From Heterotrichella gracilis (lineage: Eukaryota; Sar; Xanthophyceae; Tribonematales; Xanthonemataceae), in contig JAULBX010003110.1 in assembly GCA_032358255.1 (NCBI GenBank), positions 62,001-126,000 of the forward strand: a DNA stretch of 64,000 bases, given 5' to 3'. A program made the position numbers and the translations under genes. Of this stretch, positions 49,009 to 60,700 are shown one piece after another (within the stretch, counting starts at the first letter, position 1; each line of letters starts with the position of its first letter). The notes under the pieces are model-generated. The model saw only the letters and a list, made by a program, of their open reading frames with translations. It was not told the origin of the DNA and searched no databases.

Positions 49009-49484
49009 CTGAGTGGTAGGCTCTGGCATTGGGCGCAAGGGTATATCCCTGAAGGGACGGGGTGCCTAATTGTACGTTGCAGAGCTTGGGAGGGGCTGTT
49101 CTGGGTCGAGAGCTATAGTTTATTCGATCCATACATGGTCCAGGCGCCTGTCCAATGGTGATAGTTTTTGCATACAAGCCATGTCACCTCTACGTAGCGC
49201 GCCTGTACAAGTCACAGCTGGACTGCCACCTTTGGACATTTTCTTTTTGAAGTGTCACTTAATAATATTTGACAGTTGAACGAACCATCTTGGGTATAGT
49301 ATACCACCCTCAAACGCTATCCTCATCAAACATCTAGTGAAACATAATAGGCTACAACAATAGGGGGACAATGTACAGAATCTAATTTTTATTACAAACG
49401 ATCTGATCAGCAAATATACTTTTTAGTATAAACGATTATCTGTGGCTGTTGGATGGTCACTGTGACAGAAGATCTTCTAGAAGA

Positions 49485-49660
49485 GCATATAGGCTGTAAG
49501 GCATGCAGAAATTTTATGCTATGAGGTGATGCATCAACAAGGCGTTGGACTATAGCCATATATAGTAAAACATATTTACTATATAGCTATAGTCCAAGGC
49601 CTTGTTGATGCAACTACGCATAGTATGAAATTTCCCCAGCTGTAGCCTACACATGTAGGA
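49485..49660. repeat. long inverted repeat (MITE-like foldback)
   Basis: The inner arms GCATCAACAAGGCGTTGGAC (49531) and its near-perfect complement ending at 49611 surround an AT-rich centre with TATAGTAAA and TTTACTATA. Weaker pairing extends outward through GAAATTTTATGCTATG and CATAGTATGAAATTTC to about 49490 and 49650. Confidence 0.85.
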
Positions 49661-49892
49661 GGTGACGTTGTGCATTGTATATACGCTTCCAAGGAAATCG
49701 CTGAAAATCAAATTGGGCAGGGCACATCATTCTGTCAATGGCTGCAAACCCATGTGCGGGGCTAAGCGCATTGTAATGCCACTGGCATCGTAGCATCATA
49801 GGATTCACAATGCGGCATACCATTGTTCACTATTATATTCATTGCCAAGAATGCATTGAACATCAGGCAAAATATGTACATGAAAATTAGAC

Positions 49893-49918
49893 TTGAAAAC
49901 CACCTTGGTTGTTTTCAA
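49893..49918. repeat. 26-bp near-palindrome
   Basis: TTGAAAACCACC / TTGGTTGTTTTCAA pairs with almost no loop. Confidence 0.7.
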
Positions 49919-50040
49919 CGTATGGAGCGCAGCTTGATGATAAAATGCTGGCCATCAAGCGCAGTCATGTACAATACTAGTCTTGTGGGGTCATTAATGC
50001 GCAGGTGCAATATTGCACCAGGACCACCATTGTCCTGCGC

Positions 50041-50127
50041 ATTAGCAATAGGCACATACGAACATCACTTGGTTTTCATTAGACATCCCTTCCATATATG
50101 TCATGTTCGTATGTGCCTGTTGCTAAT
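50041..50127. repeat. inverted repeat with 25-base arms
   Basis: ATTAGCAATAGGCACATACG at 50041 and its complement CGTATGTGCCTGTTGCTAAT ending at 50127 differ by one base. The loop is about 37 bases. A second pair (TAATGCGCAG 49994 / CTGCGCATTA 50035) abuts it, suggesting nested foldbacks. Confidence 0.82.
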
Positions 50128-52063
50128 GTGGAGGGACAATCACCCAACACAGCTTGGATTAGCACCCTGCATGTGCCCTGAAAATATCAGATTGCGCTGC
50201 TCTTCTGCTTTGATAGACCCCACGGGCGGGTACACCAAGTGTGCAATTAGGCGCCTGATTGTGCAATTAGGCGCTGAACCTGAAGCTGGCGTGGGACGTG
50301 TATGACCCCAGCCAATACCATGCATATGCCATGCTGCGGCAAGGAGAGCTGTAGTTCTGAGTCAGCATTTGGTTCTGGTCCAATTCTCAAGAAGTCTTGG
50401 TTTGCTGTGGGTCACCAGGTCACAGGCCCGTGAGTGTATGAAAACGCAGATGTGGAGGCAATACCGGTATATTTTACACTCATGAAAATTTGAGGTGGCA
50501 AGCATGTAGATGAGGCGCCAACAGGGCGTGGTGTGTAGGGGGACGTCGCTCCTGATACAGTTGTTGTATGTTGGATCTGGGTATGCACTTTTAGGCCGCT
50601 TATGACTAAGGTATCTACTCTATAAAACCCACGGATCATGGTATATGAATGCAAGTGAACTTCATTGTTGAACGGGGAAGGTCAAGCAGGCGAATCAACC
50701 AGGTTGGCACACAGGCAAAATACCTGGGGTAGCAAGGGAGCGCAAGACCAAGCCCAATTCTATTCCAACGCCTACAGCCTGATACCATACCTGCAGAGGT
50801 AGCACACGTTGTCAGCAATATAGAAGGCATCAAGTGCTCCACCCGTTCTGCAAACGCTAGCGCCTCTGTGTAGATACAAAGCCAGCAGGAATAAACAAAT
50901 AAAAACAATAAAGAAAATGAAAACAATAAGTGATAAAGCTCTGTCAAGAAGGTGACTCAGGCCCTTTTATACCGAACATGAGAAGCCTAACTGCATAGAC
51001 TAGACTGAAACGTTTGTGAATCCACTTCTGCTACCGTCACACTCACGCTGTTATCGTCTTTGAAAGAGTGTAGCCTTATGTCCCCTCAACGGAAAGAAGT
51101 ACACACAGAGCAGCCAAGAGCACATAACCCTTCTCCACCCCCCCTAAGCCTTACGAAGCAGAGGTGACCCGGTATGCCAAATAGGCAGACGATGAGCAGG
51201 TGAGATGCTGTACCTAGCAGCTCACAAGGCATCCAACATATGCACATATGCATGCATGCATTCTATCTGCTTTTCCCGTTGTCCCGGCCAACCAGTCCAG
51301 ACATGTCCGGACCACCTTGCTGACGTCTTGGCCCGCCAATCTAGTCATGACCCTATATACAGCGTCCGATTGCTGTCTGTACCTCGCCTAGTCGAAGGCA
51401 AGGAATACTATACTTGGTGCTAAACTGCCAGAAAACACACGCCTGCCACATGCTTTGCCAAATTTCCAACGTTCTCTAGTCGGTTTTTGTCAAAGCAGTA
51501 CATCTTGTCCAGTTGCAGGTTGTCCTCCTGGACGTCTGAAACGGAGCACCAGCAGCTGCTAGTGGTGAGCTAGCCTTTCAGGCTCCACTGGCAGCCTCCC
51601 TGGTTATACCAGGGGAGAACAGAACTGCAGTTGGGAACGAGGAGGAGCGTCTCTCTGCTCTCTGAACCACACAGGAACCGTGGCCTAGAAGCATGGCTCA
51701 ACAACAGAAGGAAACGAGGTGAGCATCCACCTGGATGGTGGTGAGGCATGGTCAGCATCCACTAGGGAGTCTGCGAATCACACAATAAAGCCGAGGCACA
51801 CATGGTTTGCTGGGTTATACAAAGAGCTGGATCTGACCTGTACGTTTTTACAGATCACACACACCACTAGGCACTGAAGTCAACTATGTCAGACATTGAC
51901 CCGTTTGAAGTGTGGTGCTTGCTCCCTTGATGTGTCACTTGCACCTTGAGGGAGCACATTGGAGAGCTGTAGGGGTAGGGGTCGCTATAATTTACTACAG
52001 ACATACCCCCTGGCATGCAGTGCTTCTGTGTTGCTGTGTGCCTGAGTGTGCAGTCCCCTGCAG

Positions 52064-55000
52064 GTCGCGGCAGCCATGCCCAGAAATTGGGCCCGGATGG
52101 GAAGTGGAGGTTCATGGTGCCCCGCGGACCAGCAGGCCAAACTTGGCAGCGTTTGTGTACATCTCTCCTTCGGAATCGGGATCTGACGGAGGCAAGAGTG
52201 TCCAGCTTTCCAGCAAAAAGTGCGTCCATTCTGCCCCCACTCCTAGCACGACAGTGACGCATTGTGTTGGTACAGACAGGGTCCTGCTCCTGCTGACAAT
52301 GCCCCATCCTGTAGGAAAGTGATAGCCTACCTGGAGTCCCAAGGGAAGCAGGTGTACGACCCAGCCACGTTCCACAGCCGCCGCAGCAGCCCTTTCATAA
52401 AGCAGAAGAAAGGTGCAACAGAAAAGAAGAACCAGGTCCAGTCATACCTGTGGCGGGATAGTGGCGTATGCAACTGTAGGAGTTCCCAGTCAGCTGCCTG
52501 ACCTCAACCCTGAGATCACTACGCTACACTACATTGAACCAGCTTTGTGTCTTCTGTTCTGTAGGGTTTTAGTGTGGTGTGCACATGGGTATTTAGGCCC
52601 ATTCCATGGTACCCTGCACAGCATGCATAGTATGGTCAAAGGCACGATGCACTTCAATGATCACTACCTGCATCTGCAAAAGCTAGGCTACTAGACGCCA
52701 CGGCATCTGACAGGGCTAGCCAGGGAAGCGTCTGTCATAATATGCTGCACTGTGTTTGCGTGGGATGCAGCACTGCAATCTGCCAACCGAGTCTGTAGCA
52801 TGACTGCAACTCCCATGCCTGTAGGCAACAGTGCCCCAAGGGGCCCGCAGGCACTCCCGCAAGTGTCTCAGAATGGAAACAAGAAGCGTGCGCCCACTGC
52901 AACGCAGCAACACAAGCGAAAATATGGGCATCAATTAAGCCCCACGGGGAAAAACCCTAAAAGGTGCCAATTGCCTCCTGGCCATGCACTGTAGTCTGTA
53001 GACTTGAAATGTACAGTGGTACAGGGTCATGCAGCAATGTAGGCAAGCAGCCTGGTGGACTTGCAAACAATTGATCACTTCCAAATCGCTGTTCACGGGT
53101 ATGTCGGATGAAGGACCAAACAATTGCTGGTCACCTGTCACCTGTCAAAAGTTATTAGAAATGATCACAGGGGCATTCAATCATTATATCGAGAGATTCT
53201 CAATACCACTCAATATAGTCAATGTGCAGTGGTTGAAAGTCCAGTATAATCTGCTTGCCGGCCCCGCCGCAAAGGCAAGGTTGAATTTATTTACTTATGT
53301 ATTTATATATTCATTTTCCGCTTGCAGACCCCGCCGCGAAGGCAAGGATACATCTCAGGCAGTGCGGCCGGGCTCAACACCCACTACCAAGCGGGCTGTC
53401 GGTGTCCAGAGCTTGCCTACAACTGCTTTGCCGTGGGGATCCCAGAAGGTCCCTGGAGTGCGACCGGTACGTGAGTTGATGCACTGGGGAGTTCATTGTA
53501 GAAAAGTGAGTGGACAGGGAAACAATGCCATTCCTCTTTGCTTCTACTCATCTCATAACCAGACTCCTACTTCTACCCATCTCATAACCAGATAACTCTG
53601 CAATGACTACAAAACATTCATGAGATATAAAACTATGGCAGTTGGCCTCCATCAAACAGGTTGTAAGGCAAATTTGCTTGGGGATTACGACTAATCATCC
53701 CACCACTCAATGTGCAGCCTGGCCGGGTAGCGTGTGGGTGCGGCAAACTGGATTGCACTATGCATACACACATCTGATGGGCCATCGCACCAAAATTTGG
53801 ACTGCGTGCTTGATGAGGGTGCATACGGTAGTAGGCAACGGAGCTGTCCCTACCACTTGATGCTCCCTTGCAGCTGGTGCGCAAGCAGCGGACATCTCTG
53901 CTATCGGCATTTGTGCCGCGGGTAGTGGCGGACGTCCGCAGCGGTATGAGAGGTGGAGCAGGCGCTGCGCCAGGGGCAGGCAGGGGCGATGCTACCCCAG
54001 CTCGAGCAGCTGGCGTGCAACCCCTACCCTCCCAGGCACGCACCCTACCATCGCGGCCACCACATGGACCCCAATCGCAACCGCCCCCCCGCATCCCGCA
54101 AGCACGTGGCATCCAGCCTGGTGGCCGGGATGAAACTCCATCACCGCAGCAGGTGCCGCCACCGCCATCAGCCCTCCCAGGCCTCATGCAACCACCACCA
54201 CCGCTGTCAGCCGAGCAGGTGCGCAGCGCCCTTCCTTGCCTGAGCACATCCCTGTCTGGTGTTTCTTGAACACAAATTGGGCCTGGCTCCTCCCCATGCC
54301 ACAGCCACCTAGTAGACTTTCCCAACTCCTGCCCCATGCCTCCTCATCGTCTCCCACTTGCTCCCATGTGCTTTCACGTTGGGCTGTACACTGCACTTTT
54401 CACCCTGCTGCCCCAAATGCAGGATCAGGAATTGCAGCAAGCCCTGAGCGACACATCTGGGGTGGGGGCGGTCTACGAGCTGTACAGCAAGGCCTTGGCA
54501 GCTGTGGATGTGCATGAGAGGGCGTGGGAGGCGACGCAGAGCGAGGTTGCACAGCTGCGGGGTGAGTTGGAGGGCGCACATGAGCGGGAGCAGCAGCTGC
54601 AGCAGGCACTGGAGGAGGAGCGCACACGGAGGGTACATGCGCAGGAGGGGCTGGCGCGGCTGCTTGTTTCGCACACTGTGGCGCAGGCGCAAGCGCCAAC
54701 GCCGGTGGACGCTGCAGCGCAGCTGGAGGTGCAGGAAGGGGGTGCGCCCACGCAGGATGCGCTGTGCGCAGCAGAGGGTCAGCATGGCAAGGATGTGGCT
54801 GCGCTGCAGGCTGCACAGCTTGAGGCCCGCCAGAACCGCGAGGCCAGGCAGGATGCCGAGACGCAGCTGGCTGAGATGGTGGAGGTGCACCAGGCTCTGC
54901 AAGCCAAGCTCCAGCTGCTTGAGCACTGTGGGAACACAGAGGGCGACTCGGCGCTCACCAGGGAGCAAGGTGTGGGTACATCTGTGGCCGCTGGGCAGCA

Positions 55001-56319
55001 CCAGCTGGAGCCGCAGGCTGCCAGTGACAGGATCAGGCAGCTTGAGGAGGAGTGCGAGAGGCTGCGGTGCATGTCAACGATGCCAGGTGTGCAGGCGGCG
55101 GAGGTTGACGACGACAGCCAGCCTGTGGTTGAGGCGCTCACGCTGGCTGTCAACCGCTCCCGAGCACAGCTGGCGGCACAGGCAGCTCGGCACAAGAAAG
55201 AGCTGGAGGAGGGGGAGGTGCTGCGCGCTCGCTTGCAGAGTGAGCTGGCCGCAGCCAAGGAGGTAGCAGCAGAAACGAGCACGCTCTTGGCAGACGCTGA
55301 TGCCCAGGTGAAGGAGCTGCAGCGAAAGGTGAAGGCAGCGGAGGGACGCGTGCAGGAGTGGTGCAACTCTGGTGAGCTGCTTGCTGAGGCCAGGGTGCGC
55401 ATCATGCAGCTGCTGCAGGCCCAGGCGCAGCTGCAGTCACGGGCGGAGCGCTGGGAGCAGATTGCGGGGGAGCGGCAGCAGCAGGTGGACACTGCGGACC
55501 AGGAGATCAAGCAGCTTAGAGCTGCCCTGGAGGCGGATGGGAAGGGGAGAGGGCGCCAGCAACCGGGCAGGCCACCCCGCTGCCTGCGCAGCCCTGTGCA
55601 AGTCAGTGCAGCAAGCGGGGTAGCCACCAGGTTTGCTGATGCGATCCGCCGTGCGCCGCCAGCACTGGGATCAGCAAGCAAGTGCCAGACCCTGCAGCAG
55701 GCAGTGCCCATAGCCAGCAGCAAGGCATTCTCCATCCGTGCGGCAGTGCGGCTGCATGAGGAGGCAGAGGGTGCGTGCATGTGCGGTGAGCTGGCAACAA
55801 GTGTTCTGCCAGACTACAGCAGGGCAGTGCTGTAGGCAATGTGGTGCACATGATGTGAAAGGTATAATATGATCACGATCTGTGAGATAATGAGGATGAA
55901 AGGATTGGTGACAGTGATCATTCAAATCCACAATACTGCTCGTTGTCAACAGGTACTTTCTGTCAGCATGTGGATCCAATGTGTGTTTGGCAAGAAACAC
56001 GAGAAGCAATCAAACCACGCAGCTTTGTCTCTTAACAGTGTATGCATGAAACCCCACCCCACGCCTTGCATCATATCTCATAGCTGTTGCTTCTTTCCCT
56101 GCAGAATCTGCTGCCCAGGTGGTCCATCTGCAGCAGGAGTTAGCATCCACCCAAGCAAAGGCCCGAGCCGAGCACGAGCGTGTTGCGCTGGTTGAGGCCC
56201 AGCTCAAGGTGCAGGCGGAGCAGCGCACGGCAGAGCTTGCGGGGATGCAGCAGATGGTGGAAACCCTCAGGGCAGATCTGTCGACATTTGAACCTTTGTT
56301 GCGATCCTTGCCCTCGTGA
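52064..56319 (+). CDS. gene A: MBD-like region plus long coiled coil (5' end not found)
   Basis: Exons: 52064-52219, 52315-52412, 52825-52963, 53328-53466, 53874-54218, 54423-55770 and 56105-56319. Phases agree (2,1,2,0,0,1), giving about 813 visible residues. The first two exons read PEIGPGWEVEV, FVYISPSESG and SSKKVIAYLESQGKQVYDP. This is the layout of a methyl-CpG-binding domain (PPGW...YISPSGK..RSK.EV..YL), so methylated-DNA or chromatin binding is likely. Next come basic exons (NKKRAPTATQQHKRKYG; GSTPTTKRAVG) resembling nuclear-localisation or DNA-contact tails, then a Pro-rich linker (QQVPPPPSALPG). The 449-codon exon is a long coiled coil (REQQLQQALEEERTRR and similar) ending in a conserved block, FADAIRRAPPALGSASK. 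The last exon adds more coiled coil. The protein is probably nuclear. It is a paralog of gene B. The start codon and first exon are not identified. Confidence 0.78.
53250..53280 (+). repeat. copy of the gene A exon 4 acceptor in its upstream intron
   Basis: GCCCCGCCGCAAAGGCAAGG here against GACCCCGCCGCGAAGGCAAGG at 53327, both preceded by GCTTGC. The copied acceptor reads CCG in place of CAG, so it should not splice. It lies 71 bases upstream. Confidence 0.85.
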
Positions 56320-57758
56320 GGATGCCCTGCTGGTTCACTGGGGCCATGCCATGTTGTCGGGAGGTGGGCTGCCATGTGACACCCTGATCGGGTGAGGTGG
56401 GCCATGGGAATGACACAATGACAGGGCCAGGTGACAGGGCTGGGTGCACCAGGCAAGGGCGGTAGGATGCTGGTAGAGCGCAGGGGCTAACTAATTTGGC
56501 GCATGCAGACCCTATCAATAGCTAGATATATGGACCGTGACACTGTATCGTGGTGTATCTACAACGAGGATAGTAAGTATTTTATTCCAATTGCAATATC
56601 TACATGTACAGCATGATAGCATAGGCCCAGCTGAACTACCCCTGGGGCCAATAGCGAGATTCAAGTTGACCTGTGAGTGGCTGCTGTTCATTGAATGAGG
56701 ACATGTAATTATTTCGAGGATTTGAGAGGTATGCTGCAGCTGGGCCCTTATATGTTTTATGATGTGTAAAACATCCCCTGACGTACAAGGTTGGCAAGGC
56801 CCGGTCAGTCACTTTCGCTCGAGCTAAACAGCCCAACTGATGGGTCTCCCGGAGCACTTTGTCCATATAGCAGTTTGAGCACGTTACAACAACTTCTGGC
56901 ATAATAACTACTGCAAGCCGTGCACATCTATTGATGACTGACGTTACTGAAAAGGCCAGAGTCTCAGGCTGACTAGGAGTGCCGGGCACTGTCCATGTGG
57001 AGCTTGCTACCTGTGGCACACGACTGCTACCGGTCAGTGGGACAAGCTTGGGACGATAGGCAACACCTTCAAGTCGCGGAAAAGAGTGAGTTGATCCCGC
57101 TAAGTATATTTCGTTCGTTCTTCAATTTTTGCAATGCTACTGAGAGTCAGTCACTGTGAACACAAGGCGGCGCTGCATAGCAGTCTCGACACTGTCAGAC
57201 GGTGTGACATAGTGAGAGCAGCCGCTGAAGTAATGAACACGACCCCTCACCGTAAAGCATTCCATGGTTCAAACCTTCGTGCCTAAATAGCTATGTTGGC
57301 CAAGGCTGTGGCAGACACTGAGGGAATCCACTTGGCATAAGTCCTCTTTACTGACAGTATGAGTTTGCTTACACATAGCCATGGTGGCAAGGACCAACGT
57401 TCTACTGCCAGAGAGGCTCCACATTACTCACGAAGCAGGCCCAGTTGTTGAGCCAGTTGCTTTGCCTGCATGTCTCACCTTGCATGCAAGCCTGAGGATC
57501 GACGAGACTACTGTAACAGGGTGCCATTTGGACAGTATCTCAGACTGCCTGATGCAAGCTACTAAGCCAGGGACTGCAGCTCCCCATGAGGAACTGCCGG
57601 TGGTGAGCTGTGTTTCAACGGTTGACCCATCCATGCTTTCAATGTCAGCACTACAGTGGCTCAGGCGTGACATGCAGCAGCTCTCACCTGGTGGAAATTC
57701 CATCAACAATGGTTCACAGCATTGCTGTTGCCAACGAGATTGATTTCTATGCCCACAG
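56320..57758. other. spacer with two doubtful open frames; likely promoter and early exons of gene B
   Basis: A 127-codon frame (56636-57019, minus) and a 120-codon frame (57381-57743, plus) are open, but neither has a motif I recognise. Part of the second may be an upstream exon of gene B, because a GTGAGC donor at 57604 is in the phase required by the finger exon at 57759. I leave it uncalled. Confidence 0.35.
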
Positions 57759-60700
57759 TGCGCACTGCAAGGGTGCCAGCTTACGGGGGATGTCCTGACA
57801 TGTAGCTCCGTACGCTGCAAAGGGAAGTATGCCCATCCGTTCTGCGCTGTCAAGCTGTATGAGGCGCGTGGGTGGTTTGTCACCGAGGAGGTGGGTGGCA
57901 CAAAGGGGGTTGCCCTGGGCACAATGGGGTATGGTCACCCTTGCGATTATTAACCAGACGAACCAGCGCACGCGTCGGTGTACGGTAGTGGGGATTGAGG
58001 TGGAGGGGGGGATGGGGTCAGGGGATGCAGAAGGGGTGAAAAGCGCAGCGCAAATGCATCATGCGCCGGGAGGGAGAGTGGCAGGTGTTTAACAACTTAC
58101 AATGGTTTTGAAGTGAGAGGTTCCAGAGATTGGTAAATTTTATTGGAAAGGAAAGTGCGCATGCAATGAACCGTCCGTCCCGTGCGACCTATCCTATATA
58201 CACTACCCTATCATGTGCAGCGCACATGCGATGATGGACCATGAACCCACACGGCAGGGGTATGTTATGAATACTAGTTAGTATAAAGAGTATACCCCTG
58301 CACCGGTGCCCGGTGGGGCGGTAAGTGAAGGTGCATGGAGGGGAGAATATTGCCCTGGTGGAGGGTGTTTGGTGGGTTGGGTGGTCCAAATGGCTTGCGG
58401 CGAGATGTGGGTGTGCGACAAGCATGCGCGGTTGGACAGGTGAGTGAAGTGTGGCAAGCGGGGAAAACACAAAAACGGAAATTTCATTTGACGGATTAGA
58501 AAATTACCACAAAGCATCGAGTGTAGCCTGCACTTAGTGAGAGTTAGCTGCGGGGTACATTCTCCAAATCCGAATTTAAGTTACAATAATGTAATTACAA
58601 TTGTACAGGGTAGGTAGCATTGTTCCCACTCCTCTCTTGACCGTTGTTGACCACTCTCCGCAGGTGATGAGGAATCAGCCTTGTACATTCTTCTGTTCTT
58701 TCTGTATTGCTAAGGCACAAGCACAACTACCTGTAGCAAAGGAATCCAAGCGGCCGTCACGTGCGCTGAATTTCATCGTGCGGTGCAAGGCTATCATTCC
58801 CATTGCTACAACAGGTACTTGGCATTGCCGGTGGCATTGTCATGGTCAATGTCCGGCACATGCAGCCATGGTTGCATGTCACCTCCTGGGTGAAGACATG
58901 GCACCGTGACTCAATGAGGTGCCAATATGACATAAGCCACGCTCAAGCACATGCCCATTGTTTTCTTGATGAACCATCTTGCTGTGCTGGATGTGCCATC
59001 GTCACTGGTGACAGTATATTACAGCATGCATATGGGTCACCCCGTGTGCTTCGTTCTCATACGGTATAACCTGTCCATATGCTCCACAGGACAGCTACCA
59101 CATGGACCATTATAAGAAGTAATAAAGGCAATGATATTGCAGTTCTTGTAGATTTGGAACTTATCATCATTACCTTTAAACAATGTCAAAACGTCTTGAC
59201 ACTATTTTCAAACCTCAACTCCAGCGGATTGTACTTCGCAACTCCAGCGGATTTGTACTTCGCGTTGAACCAGCTGTACAACCTATGTCCAAGCTTAAAC
59301 GGCATACCTATTTTGTACTTTTAAATGCTTTCCATTTCCAACTTGATGGCATCGTTACACTCGCATGCCTTAGCACTCTGGAAAGCAAATTGTACCTCAA
59401 TGCTGTTTTGAGAAGAAGAAAATTGGACTGTACCTTCAAAATAATAATGGCACATTCACAGCGATTTGGTGAATCATAAGCGCATGACCTGTTACTCAAT
59501 GCATACGTTTTTCAGATGAGCCTTCCAGGCTGGAGCATGGGCTGGCGCCCCAGCTTGATGCAGCTGCGCCAACGAACAATCAGGCGCAAATATTGGCTGG
59601 CGATCCCAATCAGGATGCTGGGCGTGGTGAGGCAATAGAGGCTCCATGTGTGATTGTCAGGCACTAGTTGCCGCAGGCTGGGTGAAATACTAGTGTGACT
59701 TAATCATTAATCCCCTTCACATTCTGGGGTGCAGTCTGTTAATAGTGTGAATCAGGCCACAGTGTTATGCAAACATAATACAGCTTTCTTGGGGCGAACG
59801 CACTTGACATTGTAACCTGATGCAGCTGCTGTGTTGAAGCCAGAACGTATTGCCAGCTGCAACGCATCACGTGCCAAAGCTGCTGCAACGCATCACATGA
59901 TAGCATGACTGGGAGTTGCTTCGTGCAGGGAACATTGCCCACCAGACCCTGCTGCAGAATGAGGTGGCTGTGGTAACTGACAGCTCTGGGACGCAGCATC
60001 CCAAGCGCAGGCGTGGTCTGATACAGGGCCGAGCACCCAAAAGGTGCGATACTTTGTGCACTGATCAGCCTCTGTTCATGCATTTTAAGCTTTAAAAGCG
60101 ACTCAGCATCTGTGATGATCAGATCCTGAAGTAGGTAATGGTAAGGCTGATGATCCAAATGCAGGCGATGCTCAAGACGCCAGGCTGCAGTAAGTGACGG
60201 TGGCCAGGATGAAACTCCTGCGTTGCCGCCCCCACCACCATTATCTTTTCGGCCCATACTCTTCGACTCCCCAGCCTCATCACTGCCACTAGCTGACCAG
60301 GTGAGCAGCAATCTGTATTTTGAAGCGGCATGGCAAGTCATATTTCTACGGTGACAGTAACTGTCACAGCACCAGATCTGGTGCTCAAGCATGTATATTT
60401 ATCATTCACATGCGATGCATCTAATTCCAGGTAATGTCAGACAGCAAATACCACTGGCTCGGTGCCCCGCAATGCAGACCCGTCAACTGGCACCTGCAAG
60501 TGCCAGTGCGCACCCAATTGGAATTGGCATGGGTGTTAGAACAAGTCAGCAGAATGGGCAGGGTGACAAGGTCCGCCAAGACCCGTTGGACCAGGAGCGG
60601 CATCAGATCAGGGCACGCCTGGAGGAGCTGGACCGCATACCTCTGGAGGCTGCCCAGGCAAGGATAAGGGAGCATAAGGGCCTGTACATCCAGGCGGTGG

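Larger units (their letters stand above)
49009..52063. other. 3-kb spacer with several hairpins; no recognised exon
   Basis: Between the end of K2 and the first MBD exon. It contains inverted repeats at about 49485-49660, 49893-49918, 49994-50044 and 50041-50127. The right part (50400-52000) may hold first exons and the promoter of the MBD gene, but I could not place them. Confidence 0.4.

Noticed and set aside
54779-55780. Minus-strand 333-codon Ser/Ala/Cys-rich frame
   Set aside because: It is antisense to the long coiled-coil exon of gene A, a usual shadow of CTGCAG-rich coding sequence. The same applies to 61211-61975 opposite gene B.
56636-57019. Minus-strand 127-codon frame with several Cys and His, considered as a transposase fragment
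   Set aside because: I could not match it to a transposase catalytic motif, and no terminal repeats surround it.
59183-59479. Plus-strand 98-codon frame within a gene B intron
   Set aside because: It overlaps a 23-bp tandem duplication. Flanking exons join in phase without it, and no family is recognisable.
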